From positions 1 through 64,000 of the forward strand of contig NZ_FOJU01000009.1 of NCBI RefSeq assembly GCF_900111875.1: a stretch of DNA of 64,000 nucleotides, in the 5' to 3' direction. Within the stretch, counting starts at the first letter, position 1, and each line of letters starts with the position of its first letter. Source of the stretch: Poseidonocella pacifica (GTDB lineage: Bacteria; Pseudomonadota; Alphaproteobacteria; Rhodobacterales; Rhodobacteraceae). Below the pieces are notes generated by a model. That model worked only from the letters and a program-made list of their open reading frames with translations, was not told where the DNA came from and did not search any database. The position numbers and the translations under genes are program-made. Below are positions 17,013-24,700 of the stretch, in pieces.

Positions 17013-18404
17013 ATGACATCAACTGTTGAACTGCCGCTGTGGCTCTTCGTCGTGATCCTGCTCTTTGCGGCGGTCACTGCTGCGAGTCATCTCTTCTTTC
17101 CGTCGGTCCGTTGGTTCCTGCGCCGGCGCATGGAACGGGTGGTCGCGCGTCTCAATCGACGCCTCGTACGGCCAATCCAGCCGTTCAAGCTGTTACGGCG
17201 ACAGGATATGATTCAACGGCTGGTCTATGACCCAGAAGTCACCCGCGCCGTTGTCGCCCACGCAGAGGCCAATAACCTGCGCGAAGACGTCGCCTTTGAA
17301 ATTGCAAAACGGTATGCGCGCGAAATTGTCCCCGCATTCAGCGCCACCGCGTATTTCGGGTTTGCAATTCGCGCCTCTCGCTGGCTTTCCACCGCGCTTT
17401 ATCGTGTCCGGCTGGGGCATTGGGATGAGGATGCTATTCGCGAAATCGATCCCGAGGCGACGGTCGTGTTTGTCATGAATCACCGCAGCAATATGGATTA
17501 CGTGCTGGTCACTTATCTCGCGGCGGATCAATCGGCGCTGTCCTACGCCGTCGGCGAGTGGGCCAGAACCTGGCCGCTTAGCCCCTTGGTGCGAGCCATG
17601 GGGGCATATTTCATCCGGCGCCGCTCAAGAGATGCTTTGTATCGCAAGGTTCTCGCGCAATATGTTCGCATGGCGTCGGATGCCGGCGTCACACAGGCGA
17701 TCTTTCCCGAGGGCGGACTAAGCCTCGATGGGCGGATCGCGCCCCCGCGTATGGGCCTGCTCAACTATATCGCGACAGGAGACAGGCAGGGCGGCCGCGA
17801 CGTCGTCTTTGTGCCGGTCGCGCTCAACTATGATCGCGTTCTGGAAGACGGGGTATTGATTGCGGCACAGTCCCGATCCGAACGGCGGTTTCGGGGGAGT
17901 GTTCTCGTTGCCTTGGGATTTATCCTCGGAAAGCTTTGGCTCTGGGTCACATTCCGTTACCGGCGTTTCGGCTATGCCGCAGTGCAATTCGGTCCTCCCG
18001 TCTCGCTCGCGGAGATGAAGCGTGGAGGCGACGATTCCACCAAAGCCTTGGCGGAAGAGTTGTTTCGGCGCATCAAGCGCAGCGTGCCAGTTCTTCCTGT
18101 TCCCATGGTTTGCCTCGCTTTCGAGGGCGAAGATGAATTGACGGTGAGCGTGACCGAGGCTCGCGTCGAAGCCCTTCTCGCAAGAATGCAGGTGTCGGGC
18201 CAGTTGCCGGTGCCACCGCGAGAGAGCTTTGCCGGTTTCGGCATACGGCAACTCGTGGACCGGGGCTTGCTGAAGCGTCGCGGGGAAAGGCTGCACGCGC
18301 CGCATGCCAAAGAGCCTCAGCGGACGTACTATGCAAACTCTGTAAGGCATCTTCTCCGAGAGAGTGGCGATAAGATACCGCACACCGATGTTCGTGAGAC
18401 ATAA
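17013..18404 (+). CDS. Glycerol-3-phosphate / lysophosphatidate acyltransferase-like protein
   Basis: A 463-residue membrane-associated acyltransferase with one N-terminal helix (LPLWLFVVILLFAAVTAASHL). The PlsC-fold blocks are intact: NHRSNMDY (HX4D catalytic motif), GAYFIRRRSRD (glycerophosphate-binding GxxFIRR) and FPEGGLSLDGR (FPEGxxS). The C-terminal third (about 170 residues) resembles the extension of PlsB-type enzymes. It could acylate glycerol-3-phosphate or lysophosphatidate in phospholipid synthesis. It lies between ecm and ccrA, which may be chance neighbours or reflect acyl-CoA metabolism. Start at the ATG at 17013. Confidence 0.85.
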   Translation: MTSTVELPLWLFVVILLFAAVTAASHLFFPSVRWFLRRRMERVVARLNRRLVRPIQPFKLLRRQDMIQRLVYDPEVTRAVVAHAEANNLREDVAFEIAKRYAREIVPAFSATAYFGFAIRASRWLSTALYRVRLGHWDEDAIREIDPEATVVFVMNHRSNMDYVLVTYLAADQSALSYAVGEWARTWPLSPLVRAMGAYFIRRRSRDALYRKVLAQYVRMASDAGVTQAIFPEGGLSLDGRIAPPRMGLLNYIATGDRQGGRDVVFVPVALNYDRVLEDGVLIAAQSRSERRFRGSVLVALGFILGKLWLWVTFRYRRFGYAAVQFGPPVSLAEMKRGGDDSTKALAEELFRRIKRSVPVLPVPMVCLAFEGEDELTVSVTEARVEALLARMQVSGQLPVPPRESFAGFGIRQLVDRGLLKRRGERLHAPHAKEPQRTYYANSVRHLLRESGDKIPHTDVRET

Positions 18405-18473
18405 AATTTCAATATAGGTCACGAAATGGTTGCAATGTTACTTCTTGCTGCGTATCCCGAGATAAGCACCAAA

Positions 18474-18487
18474 ATTCTGCGGTGCAG
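18474..18487. promoter_or_regulatory. Dyad element in the ccrA leader
   Basis: ATTCTGCGGTGCAG contains CTGC-GGT-GCAG, a short palindrome, 21 bases before the ccrA ATG and resembling the reverse complement of the motif before mcl2 (TTTTCTGCACTGCGG). It could be a variant of the same operator, or a chance resemblance. The ccrA ribosome-binding site GGAGGAG at 18497-18503 follows. Confidence 0.3.
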
Positions 18488-18508
18488 CGCTGGTATGGAG
18501 GAGTTGAG

Positions 18509-19792
18509 ATGGCCTTGGACACCGAGATCGGGATTGCAACCTATGATGCTCCGGAGAAGGACCTGTATGCAGTAGGGGAGATGCCCCCGCTTGGCTTCGT
18601 TCCGAGGCAGATGCACGCATGGGCAATCCGTAGAGAGCGGCACGGCGAGCCTGATCAGTCGTTTCTGGCGGAAGTCGTGGATGTGCCCAAGCTCGACAGC
18701 AACGACGTGCTCGTCCTCGTTATGGCCGCAGGGGTCAACTACAATGGCGTTTGGGCCGGGCTCGGCATTCCGATCAGCCCTTTCGATGTCCACCATGCGG
18801 AGTTTCATATCGCGGGATCTGATGCGTCCGGCATTGTTTGGGCGGTCGGGGACAGGGTGAAGCGCTGGAAGGTTGGCGATGAGGTCGTCATCCATTGCAA
18901 TCAGGACGACGGCGACGATGAGGAGTGCAACGGCGGCGATCCGATGTATTCGCCTTCTCAAAGGATCTGGGGCTATGAGACTCCGGATGGGTCTTTCGCG
19001 CAATTCACCCGGGTTCAATCGCAGCAGCTTATGCCGCGTCCAAAGCATCTGACATGGGAAGAGAGTGCTTGCTACACGCTGACGCTGGCCACGGCCTATC
19101 GCATGCTCTTCGGCCATCACCCCCATGAACTCAAGCCCGGGCAGAACGTGTTGGTTTGGGGGGCGTCGGGTGGCTTGGGATCCTATGCCATTCAGCTGAT
19201 CAATACGGCAGGAGCAAATGCGATCGGCGTGATCTCGGAAGAAGACAAACGAGAGTTCGTCATGAGCCTTGGCGCCAAGGGGGTCATCAACCGGCGAGAT
19301 TTCAAGTGCTGGGGGCAACTGCCGACCGTGAACACGCCGGAGTACAAGGAGTGGTTCAGCGAGGTTCGCAAGTTCGGCAAGGCCATCTGGGACATCACAG
19401 GCAAGGGCGTGAATGTTGATATGGTGTTTGAGCATCCCGGTGAGGCAACTTTCCCTGTCTCAACCTTCGTCTGCAAGAAGGGGGGGATGGTGGTGATCTG
19501 CGCGGGAACTACCGGATACAACCTTACGATGGATGCGCGGTACGTCTGGATGCACCAGAAACGCATCCAAGGCAGCCACTTCGCCCATCTCAAGCAAGCG
19601 GGCGCCGCGAACAAGCTGATGGTGGAGCGCAGGCTTGATCCCTGTATGTCAGAGGTCTTCCCTTGGGCAGAGATTCCGCAGGCGCACATGAAGATGCTCC
19701 GCAACGAGCACAAGCCCGGCAACATGGCTGTCCTCGTTCAATCGCCCCGCACGGGACTGCGCACCTTCGAGGATGCGCTCGCGGTAAGATAA
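18509..19792 (+). CDS. ccrA: Crotonyl-CoA carboxylase/reductase
   Basis: A 427-residue NADPH-dependent medium-chain dehydrogenase that reductively carboxylates crotonyl-CoA to ethylmalonyl-CoA, the key step of the ethylmalonyl-CoA pathway. MALDTEIGIATYDAPEKDLY and the YNGVWAGLGIPISPFD segment (substrate site), then VLVWGASGGLGSYAIQL (NADPH-binding Rossmann loop) are visible. The C-terminal FEHPGEATFPVSTFVCKKGG and EVFPWAEIPQAHMKM segments also fit the family. The ATG at 18509 is chosen over an in-frame GTG at 18482 because GGAGGAG lies directly before it. It is expressed alone and ends in a strong hairpin. Confidence 0.97.
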   Translation: MALDTEIGIATYDAPEKDLYAVGEMPPLGFVPRQMHAWAIRRERHGEPDQSFLAEVVDVPKLDSNDVLVLVMAAGVNYNGVWAGLGIPISPFDVHHAEFHIAGSDASGIVWAVGDRVKRWKVGDEVVIHCNQDDGDDEECNGGDPMYSPSQRIWGYETPDGSFAQFTRVQSQQLMPRPKHLTWEESACYTLTLATAYRMLFGHHPHELKPGQNVLVWGASGGLGSYAIQLINTAGANAIGVISEEDKREFVMSLGAKGVINRRDFKCWGQLPTVNTPEYKEWFSEVRKFGKAIWDITGKGVNVDMVFEHPGEATFPVSTFVCKKGGMVVICAGTTGYNLTMDARYVWMHQKRIQGSHFAHLKQAGAANKLMVERRLDPCMSEVFPWAEIPQAHMKMLRNEHKPGNMAVLVQSPRTGLRTFEDALAVR

Positions 19793-19824
19793 CGCCGAAA
19801 TGGAATCACCCCGGCATGGTTAAC

Positions 19825-19856
19825 AGACCGCGGAGCAGGAGGCTGTTCCGCGGTCT
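19825..19856. terminator. Strong hairpin terminator after ccrA
   Basis: A 10-bp perfect stem AGACCGCGGA / TCCGCGGTCT that can extend to 14 pairs across GCAG/CTGT around a GAGG loop, 32 bases after the ccrA stop. The T-run downstream (TTACTCTGTTCT) is imperfect. The rest of the 220-base gap (19793-20012) holds the promoter of the quorum-sensing locus. Confidence 0.85.
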
Positions 19857-20012
19857 TACTCTGTTCTGATTCGCGGTTTGTTTGGTTTCAAGGAGTTGCA
19901 AAATGGCCCCTCGCTATTTCTGGGGAGTTATAAAACGCGAATTTATGAACGGATCTGGCTCGTGCTATGATTGTGTTAATGAGTTGTTAACCACCTAGAA
20001 GCGAGAAACCAA

Positions 20013-20231
20013 ATGCAAAGTACCTGGATTGTTGACGTGATCGCCGACCTTCGCACTTATGCGCGGACGAATGATCTTTCGGCTCTGGCCGAACAGCTTG
20101 ACGACGCGCTGATGGTTGCGGCGATCGAAACAGCCCCGGTGTCTCGTTCACATGCTGTGGGGGTTCGCGGTGCTCATGAAAACGTCGCTCGAAGCGATTT
20201 TAGAGCGTTTGGAGAAATCGAGCGCGCTTGA
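20013..20231 (+). CDS. Small ORF overlapping luxR
   Basis: A 72-residue frame beginning MQSTWIVDVIADLRTYARTN, whose first 45 residues (to IETAPV) look like a compact helical protein. The last part runs in a different frame over the first 56 bases of luxR. A weak ribosome-binding sequence (AGAAGCGAGAA) precedes the ATG. I suspect it is a real co-transcribed leader gene of luxR, since small proteins with a 'TWI(V/A)D(V/L)LADLR' start are familiar to me near regulators in this bacterial group; that is memory, not a search. A non-coding leader is the alternative. Confidence 0.55.
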   Translation: MQSTWIVDVIADLRTYARTNDLSALAEQLDDALMVAAIETAPVSRSHAVGVRGAHENVARSDFRAFGEIERA

Positions 20232-20889
20232 AGAAATGCAGTCGGTTGCGGAGAGTATCCGTGACCACTACGGCGTTTCGCATCTTGTCTATCACTGGGT
20301 CAGTAGTAACGGTGAACAGTACGGATGCGGCACCTACTCGATGGAATGGGTCGAACGATATCTGGAGAAAGAGTATCTCCGCGTCGATCCGGTCATAGCA
20401 GGCTGCTATAACAAGTTTCATCCCGTAGACTGGAAACAACTGGATTGGTCGAGCAAGGGTGCCAGACAGTTCCAGAAGGAGGCAATCGAGTACGGGGTCG
20501 GAAACCAAGGGTATTCCATTCCGATCCGCGGTCCCAACGGTCAATACGCCCTCTTCACGCTGAGCGACGACACGTCGGATGCAGACTGGGCCGAGTTCAC
20601 AGAAAAGAACCGGCGTGATTTGATCCTGCTAGCTCACGCGATGAACGAGAAGGCGTTGGAACTGGAACCGGGGCGCGAAGGTCCGCCGATCACCTCTCTG
20701 TCCCCGAGGGAGGTCGAAGCGATCACCTGTCTCGCACTTGGTCAATCCAGAGCCCAGGCCGCGCAGAGATTGTCGATCTCCGAGCATACCTTGCGTGTCT
20801 ATATCGAAAGCGCGCGTCACAAGCTCGGTGCTCTTAACACTACCCACGCCGTAGCCCGGGCGATGCAAAGGGGCATAATCGTTGTTTAA
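20176..20889 (+). CDS. luxR: LuxR-family quorum-sensing regulator
   Basis: A 237-residue regulator. The N-terminal autoinducer-binding domain (about residues 20-160) contains the WVERYLEKEYLRVDPV pattern with the conserved Trp, Tyr and Asp that contact acyl-homoserine lactone. The C-terminal GerE-type helix-turn-helix (about residues 172-225) reads LSPREVEAITCLALGQSRAQ. The ATG at 20176 (MKTSLEAILERLEK) is chosen because the family aligns from there and a G-rich sequence lies 11 bases upstream. It is followed 121 bases later by luxI, so it is the likely cognate receptor. Gene symbol is generic; the specific name is unknown. Confidence 0.92.
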   Translation: MKTSLEAILERLEKSSALEEMQSVAESIRDHYGVSHLVYHWVSSNGEQYGCGTYSMEWVERYLEKEYLRVDPVIAGCYNKFHPVDWKQLDWSSKGARQFQKEAIEYGVGNQGYSIPIRGPNGQYALFTLSDDTSDADWAEFTEKNRRDLILLAHAMNEKALELEPGREGPPITSLSPREVEAITCLALGQSRAQAAQRLSISEHTLRVYIESARHKLGALNTTHAVARAMQRGIIVV

Positions 20890-20895
20890 TTGCGG

Positions 20896-20913
20896 CCCCA
20901 CCGTACGGTGCGG
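20896..20913. promoter_or_regulatory. Candidate lux box between luxR and luxI
   Basis: CACCGTACGGTG at 20899-20910 is a perfect 12-bp palindrome extending imperfectly to 18 bp (20896-20913). It lies 7 bases after the luxR stop and about 100 bases before the luxI ATG, a plausible place for LuxR-activated control. It is not a close match to the classical lux box, so this is a position-based proposal. Confidence 0.45.
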
Positions 20914-21010
20914 TCAACGGCATCTTATGGTCTCGCGCGCTGCCGCTAACGCCTGTTAACATTTCGGGCGCAAATTTTCCCCATCAAAACATTCATCGGG
21001 GAATGACAAC

Positions 21011-21652
21011 ATGCTGCGCTACATCTACGCCGAAGACCTCCACAACTATCCTCTCCTCCGCGACACGATGTTCCGGGACCGGGCCCTCCAGTTCCAAGAA
21101 CGTCTTGGCTGGGAAGTCAGCGTGGATGAGCAAGGTTTCGAAACCGATCAGTATGACGATGTCGATCTCAATCCACTCTATGTGATCTGGGAACGTGCCG
21201 ACGGCCGTCACGGTGGCTCTATGCGCTTTCTGCCCACGACGGGGCGCACCATGGTCAATGAGCATTTTCTGCACGTCACCGATGGCACGGAAATCCGCTC
21301 TGGCCTGATTTGGGAGTGCACCCGATTCTGTCTCGCACCTGATGCGGATGCTAATGTTGCTGGTGCCTTGATGCTTGCAGGCGGCGAACTGATGGACCGT
21401 TTCGCACTCCGCCACTTCGTTGGCGTATTCGATGCGCGGATGATCCGTATCTATAGCCGAATTGGCGCAAAGCCGACCGTTCTTGGCACCATCGGTGAAG
21501 GCCGCGACGCGATCAGCGTTGGGCTGTGGGAGTTTTCCGCAGAGGCAAAAGAGCTTGTCGCCAAGCGTGCTGGGCTTAATCTTGGCCTCTCCGACCACTG
21601 GTTTCGCCAATCTTTCGATCTGTACCAACCTCGACTCGCCGCAATCGCATAA
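21011..21652 (+). CDS. luxI: Acyl-homoserine-lactone synthase
   Basis: A 213-residue LuxI-family synthase joining S-adenosylmethionine to an acyl chain. The N-terminal conserved Arg and Phe/Trp residues appear in RDTMFRDRALQFQERLGWEV. The middle has the Asp pair (DLNPLYVIWE), GSMRFLPTTG and IWECTRFCLAPD with the catalytic Glu and Arg. The chain length made cannot be read from sequence. The start ATG at 21011 is preceded by CGGGGA. It is directly downstream of luxR and upstream of a helicase gene. Confidence 0.93.
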   Translation: MLRYIYAEDLHNYPLLRDTMFRDRALQFQERLGWEVSVDEQGFETDQYDDVDLNPLYVIWERADGRHGGSMRFLPTTGRTMVNEHFLHVTDGTEIRSGLIWECTRFCLAPDADANVAGALMLAGGELMDRFALRHFVGVFDARMIRIYSRIGAKPTVLGTIGEGRDAISVGLWEFSAEAKELVAKRAGLNLGLSDHWFRQSFDLYQPRLAAIA

Positions 21653-21694
21653 AGGCTGCTTTTCCCCGGGCGGCGGGGCGCGTAATGTCGGCGC

Positions 21695-23227
21695 ATGAGC
21701 GCACCCGCCGTAATCTTCTCGGAAGATCAAGCCGAAGCATATGACCGGATTGCCGAGGGGCTCGCCTCGGCCGGGGTCGATATATCCGATGCTATCCTGA
21801 CGCCCCCGAGCGACGGAAAGAGTTCCGTTCTGGCGGTGCTCGGCAAAGCAGGGTCAGGCAAGACTCTGTTGCTATCGGAACTTTACAAGTCCCTTCGATC
21901 TGCTGGTGTCGAGATCGTAACGGGCGACTACGAGAGCAAGCGCTCTCTTGAGCGCCGATCGCTCGCTATCCTTGCTCCTACCAATAAGGCGGCCAGCGTT
22001 CTCAGGATGCGCGGCGTGCCTGCAACCACGATCCACCGTATCCTTTACACGCCGGTCTATGATCCCGAGTATGAGAAGATTGCCGAGTGGCTTGCCGGTG
22101 ACGGCGAAAAGCCCGAGATTGAGGAACTCTCGGAGGAAGCATTAGAACGGGCTGCGGCATTCTTCTCCAAGATGCCGTCCATTCCCGGGGCGCTTGCGGC
22201 TGCTGGTTTGCGGGGGTCCGATTTTATCAGGGGATGGAAACGCCGCGAAGAACCGCTCGATATTGGGCTTGTAGATGAAGCTTCCATGCTCGATTCGCGC
22301 CAGTTTGAAGATTTGCAGGAAATCTTCCCCAATCTGCTGCTGTTCGGCGATCCGGCCCAACTCGCGCCGGTCAACCAATCTGGGGCCATGGTTTTCGACT
22401 CTGTGCCGGATTCGCAAACATTGAACCTGCGCCGTATCCATCGGCAAGACGCGGATAATCCGATTCTCGACCTTGCCCACGCGCTTGCAGATCCCGATGT
22501 GGACTTTCATTCTTTTGAAAACTTGGTCGAGGAAGCCGCTCGGAAAGACGACCGCGTTGTCTGGGGGCAGCGTGTTGAAGTGGATCTCATGGCCCGCTCG
22601 CCGGTTTTGGTCTGGCGCAACGCGACGCGGATCAGGTTGATAAATGCATTCCGGCAGGTCCACGGCGCGCCCGAAGACGCGTTGCTCGAGGGAGAGCCGT
22701 TGATTTGCGATGGGCTGGAGCTACCGCTCAAATACCGTAAGAAGCGACTGGACCTTGAGGCGCGCGGTCTGATCAAGGGGGCACAAGTGATTTACCTCGG
22801 GCCTGGACGCAAGGCGGGGTTTTCTCGTTTGCATGTGATGGGGGCGGAAGACCCGCAGGTTTCAGCGGCGTCTATCGTCAAGATCGAAAAGCCGGACGAA
22901 GAAGAGCCCTTTATCCCATATGCCGCGAATATGGGGGCTACGTTTCTGCATGGTGCCGCGGTCACGATCCACAAGGCTCAAGGCTCGCAATGGGAGGCGG
23001 TTCAGGTGTTTGCGCCCGATCTCTATGCGGCGGCTCGCATGGGCCGGACTGAGGCGGGGCAACCTCTTTGGAAGCGTCTTGCCTATGTGGCGATTACCCG
23101 CGCGCAGGAGCGTCTCTATTGGATCGTCCGGGCGCGACTTTCCAAGCCATCCGGGCCGCTCCGGACGGATGATTTGCGCCGGATACCTGCTGCGCCGCTT
23201 GCTCTTGAAACTGTGGAGGTGGAATGA
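21695..23227 (+). CDS. SF1 (RecD/UvrD-like) DNA helicase
   Basis: A 510-residue helicase. Walker A GKAGSGKT lies at residues 50-57, motif Ia APTNKAA near 94-100, Walker B VDEAS at 193-197, motif III GDPAQLAPV at 218-226, TIHKAQGSQW (motif V) at 424-433 and YVAITRAQERLYW (motif VI) at 464-476. No N-terminal or accessory nuclease domain is present, so it resembles RecD-type helicases (AAA_30/UvrD_C2 architecture) and the single-chain helicases annotated as 'ATP-dependent exodeoxyribonuclease'. It starts 42 bases after luxI and overlaps the dehydrogenase gene (ATGA), suggesting a luxI-helicase-SDR unit. A role in recombination or plasmid/phage DNA is possible. Confidence 0.88.
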   Translation: MSAPAVIFSEDQAEAYDRIAEGLASAGVDISDAILTPPSDGKSSVLAVLGKAGSGKTLLLSELYKSLRSAGVEIVTGDYESKRSLERRSLAILAPTNKAASVLRMRGVPATTIHRILYTPVYDPEYEKIAEWLAGDGEKPEIEELSEEALERAAAFFSKMPSIPGALAAAGLRGSDFIRGWKRREEPLDIGLVDEASMLDSRQFEDLQEIFPNLLLFGDPAQLAPVNQSGAMVFDSVPDSQTLNLRRIHRQDADNPILDLAHALADPDVDFHSFENLVEEAARKDDRVVWGQRVEVDLMARSPVLVWRNATRIRLINAFRQVHGAPEDALLEGEPLICDGLELPLKYRKKRLDLEARGLIKGAQVIYLGPGRKAGFSRLHVMGAEDPQVSAASIVKIEKPDEEEPFIPYAANMGATFLHGAAVTIHKAQGSQWEAVQVFAPDLYAAARMGRTEAGQPLWKRLAYVAITRAQERLYWIVRARLSKPSGPLRTDDLRRIPAAPLALETVEVE

Positions 23228-23940
23228 AGACGATACTGATTACCGGTGCGAGCAGCGGAATCGGGGCCGCATGCGCGATGTATTTTCTCGCGCAAGGGCA
23301 TGAGGTTGGCCTCATGGCGCGGTCGAAGGACAAACTTGAAGAGTTGGCCCGTAACCATGCGAACGCGCATGTCTTACCTGCCGATGTGACCTCCGAGGGA
23401 GAGGTGGACGCAGCCTTTGAGGCATTCGTCGCGAAGACCGGGCGGCTGGATGTGCTCTTCAACAACGCCGGAACGTTTGGCAGGGCGGCCTATGCAGATG
23501 ACCTTTCACCTGAGGAATTCGCGCAAACGCTCGCGGTGAACGTGACGGGGATGTTTCTTTGCGCTCGTGCCGGCTTTGGACAGATGCGACGCCAATCCCC
23601 CCAAGGCGGGCGGATCATCAACAACGGTTCGATTTCCGCCCATACTCCGCGGCCGATGTCTGTGGCCTACACTACCACCAAACACGCAATCACCGGCCTG
23701 ACGAAAAGCTTGTCTTTAGATGGGCGTGATTTCGACATCGCGTGCGGACAGATCGACATCGGGAATGCGCGAACCGACCTTCTTGAGGGCATCGTCGCGG
23801 GCGCGGCGGAGCGCCCTCCGATGATTGAAGTCGGGGACGTGGTCAAAGCGGTCTCTTACATGGCGGGTCTGCCGCCCGAGGCGAATGTCCAGTTCATGAC
23901 AGTCATGGCTACCAAAATGCCCTACGTGGGACGCGGGTAA
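23224..23940 (+). CDS. Short-chain dehydrogenase/reductase
   Basis: A 238-residue classical SDR. TGASSGIG (residues 7-14) is the NAD(P) loop, LFNNAGTFG the NNAG motif, and NGSISAHT with AYTTTKHAI holds Ser and the Tyr-x-x-x-Lys catalytic pair. It overlaps the helicase stop by 4 bases and converges on the next gene. Substrate unknown. Confidence 0.9.
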   Translation: MKTILITGASSGIGAACAMYFLAQGHEVGLMARSKDKLEELARNHANAHVLPADVTSEGEVDAAFEAFVAKTGRLDVLFNNAGTFGRAAYADDLSPEEFAQTLAVNVTGMFLCARAGFGQMRRQSPQGGRIINNGSISAHTPRPMSVAYTTTKHAITGLTKSLSLDGRDFDIACGQIDIGNARTDLLEGIVAGAAERPPMIEVGDVVKAVSYMAGLPPEANVQFMTVMATKMPYVGRG

Positions 23941-23944
23941 GCGC

Positions 23945-24700
23945 CTAGCGGCGCAGCAGCGCGAAACCGGCGGACGCGCCCCATCCGGCCACGAGTGCTA
24001 TTCCGACAGCCATAATTCCGTAAACGAAAGGCTGCTCCCTCGAGAGTGAGAATAGAAACCGTTCCAACCCGACTTTCTGCACGTCAATCACTGTCTTGAA
24101 TTGGTGTACGATCTCGCCTTGGCGCGTCAGGAAAATTCGCGTCTCATATCCCCCTTCGGAGATATTCGCCGGGAGTTGCACCGAGGTGCGGAAAAGGGTC
24201 TGTTCATCTAGGACGACATGATAGGGCCGCCGCTGGTAAAGACCTTCGCGCAGTCGAATGCGCACCAGCGCATCGATGAACCGGGCGGTATCTGTGCCTT
24301 CGGGCGCGGCGCTTACGGTACGAATGGCGTTGTAGATGCTCACGCGGCTGCGCAGGTCTTCTTCCTCACTCATGGCGACGACGAGAGGGGCTGTACTGGC
24401 GACTGCATAAAAGCTCGGGGCGGAGGCGACCTCGACGGATTCGGTGTTGACCCAGATGCCGAACCTCCGCTCCTTCCGGCGAATGACCAGTGGCTCCCTC
24501 GGACCTTCTACGGTGATGATGACCTCCAACCGTTCCTCCGGGATCGGCTCATCCCGTTTGACAGCGCCAAAGACGAGGATCTCCGATCCGTCGAAGAATG
24601 CGGTGATGGAAACCCGGTCACGGCTAAGCCCGAGCACGACTTCTTCGGCCGCAGAGGCCGGCAGCGCGAAACACAGAGCGAGGAGGAGAATGCGAACCAT
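23945..24700 (-). CDS. TIGR02186-type membrane-anchored protein
   Basis: A 251-residue protein with a signal peptide cleaved after ASA near residue 18, a periplasmic domain of about 200 residues and one C-terminal membrane helix (YGIMAVGIALVAGWGASAGF). The periplasmic part contains VVLGLSRDRVSITAFFDGSE and LVIRRKERRFGIWVNTESV. This is the architecture of the TIGR02186 family, found in alphaproteobacteria, often beside TauE-type permeases. The start overlaps the stop of the TauE-like gene upstream (TGATG), so the two are translated together. A partner of the permease is the obvious suggestion. Biochemical role unknown. Confidence 0.78.
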   Translation of the reverse strand: MVRILLLALCFALPASAAEEVVLGLSRDRVSITAFFDGSEILVFGAVKRDEPIPEERLEVIITVEGPREPLVIRRKERRFGIWVNTESVEVASAPSFYAVASTAPLVVAMSEEEDLRSRVSIYNAIRTVSAAPEGTDTARFIDALVRIRLREGLYQRRPYHVVLDEQTLFRTSVQLPANISEGGYETRIFLTRQGEIVHQFKTVIDVQKVGLERFLFSLSREQPFVYGIMAVGIALVAGWGASAGFALLRR

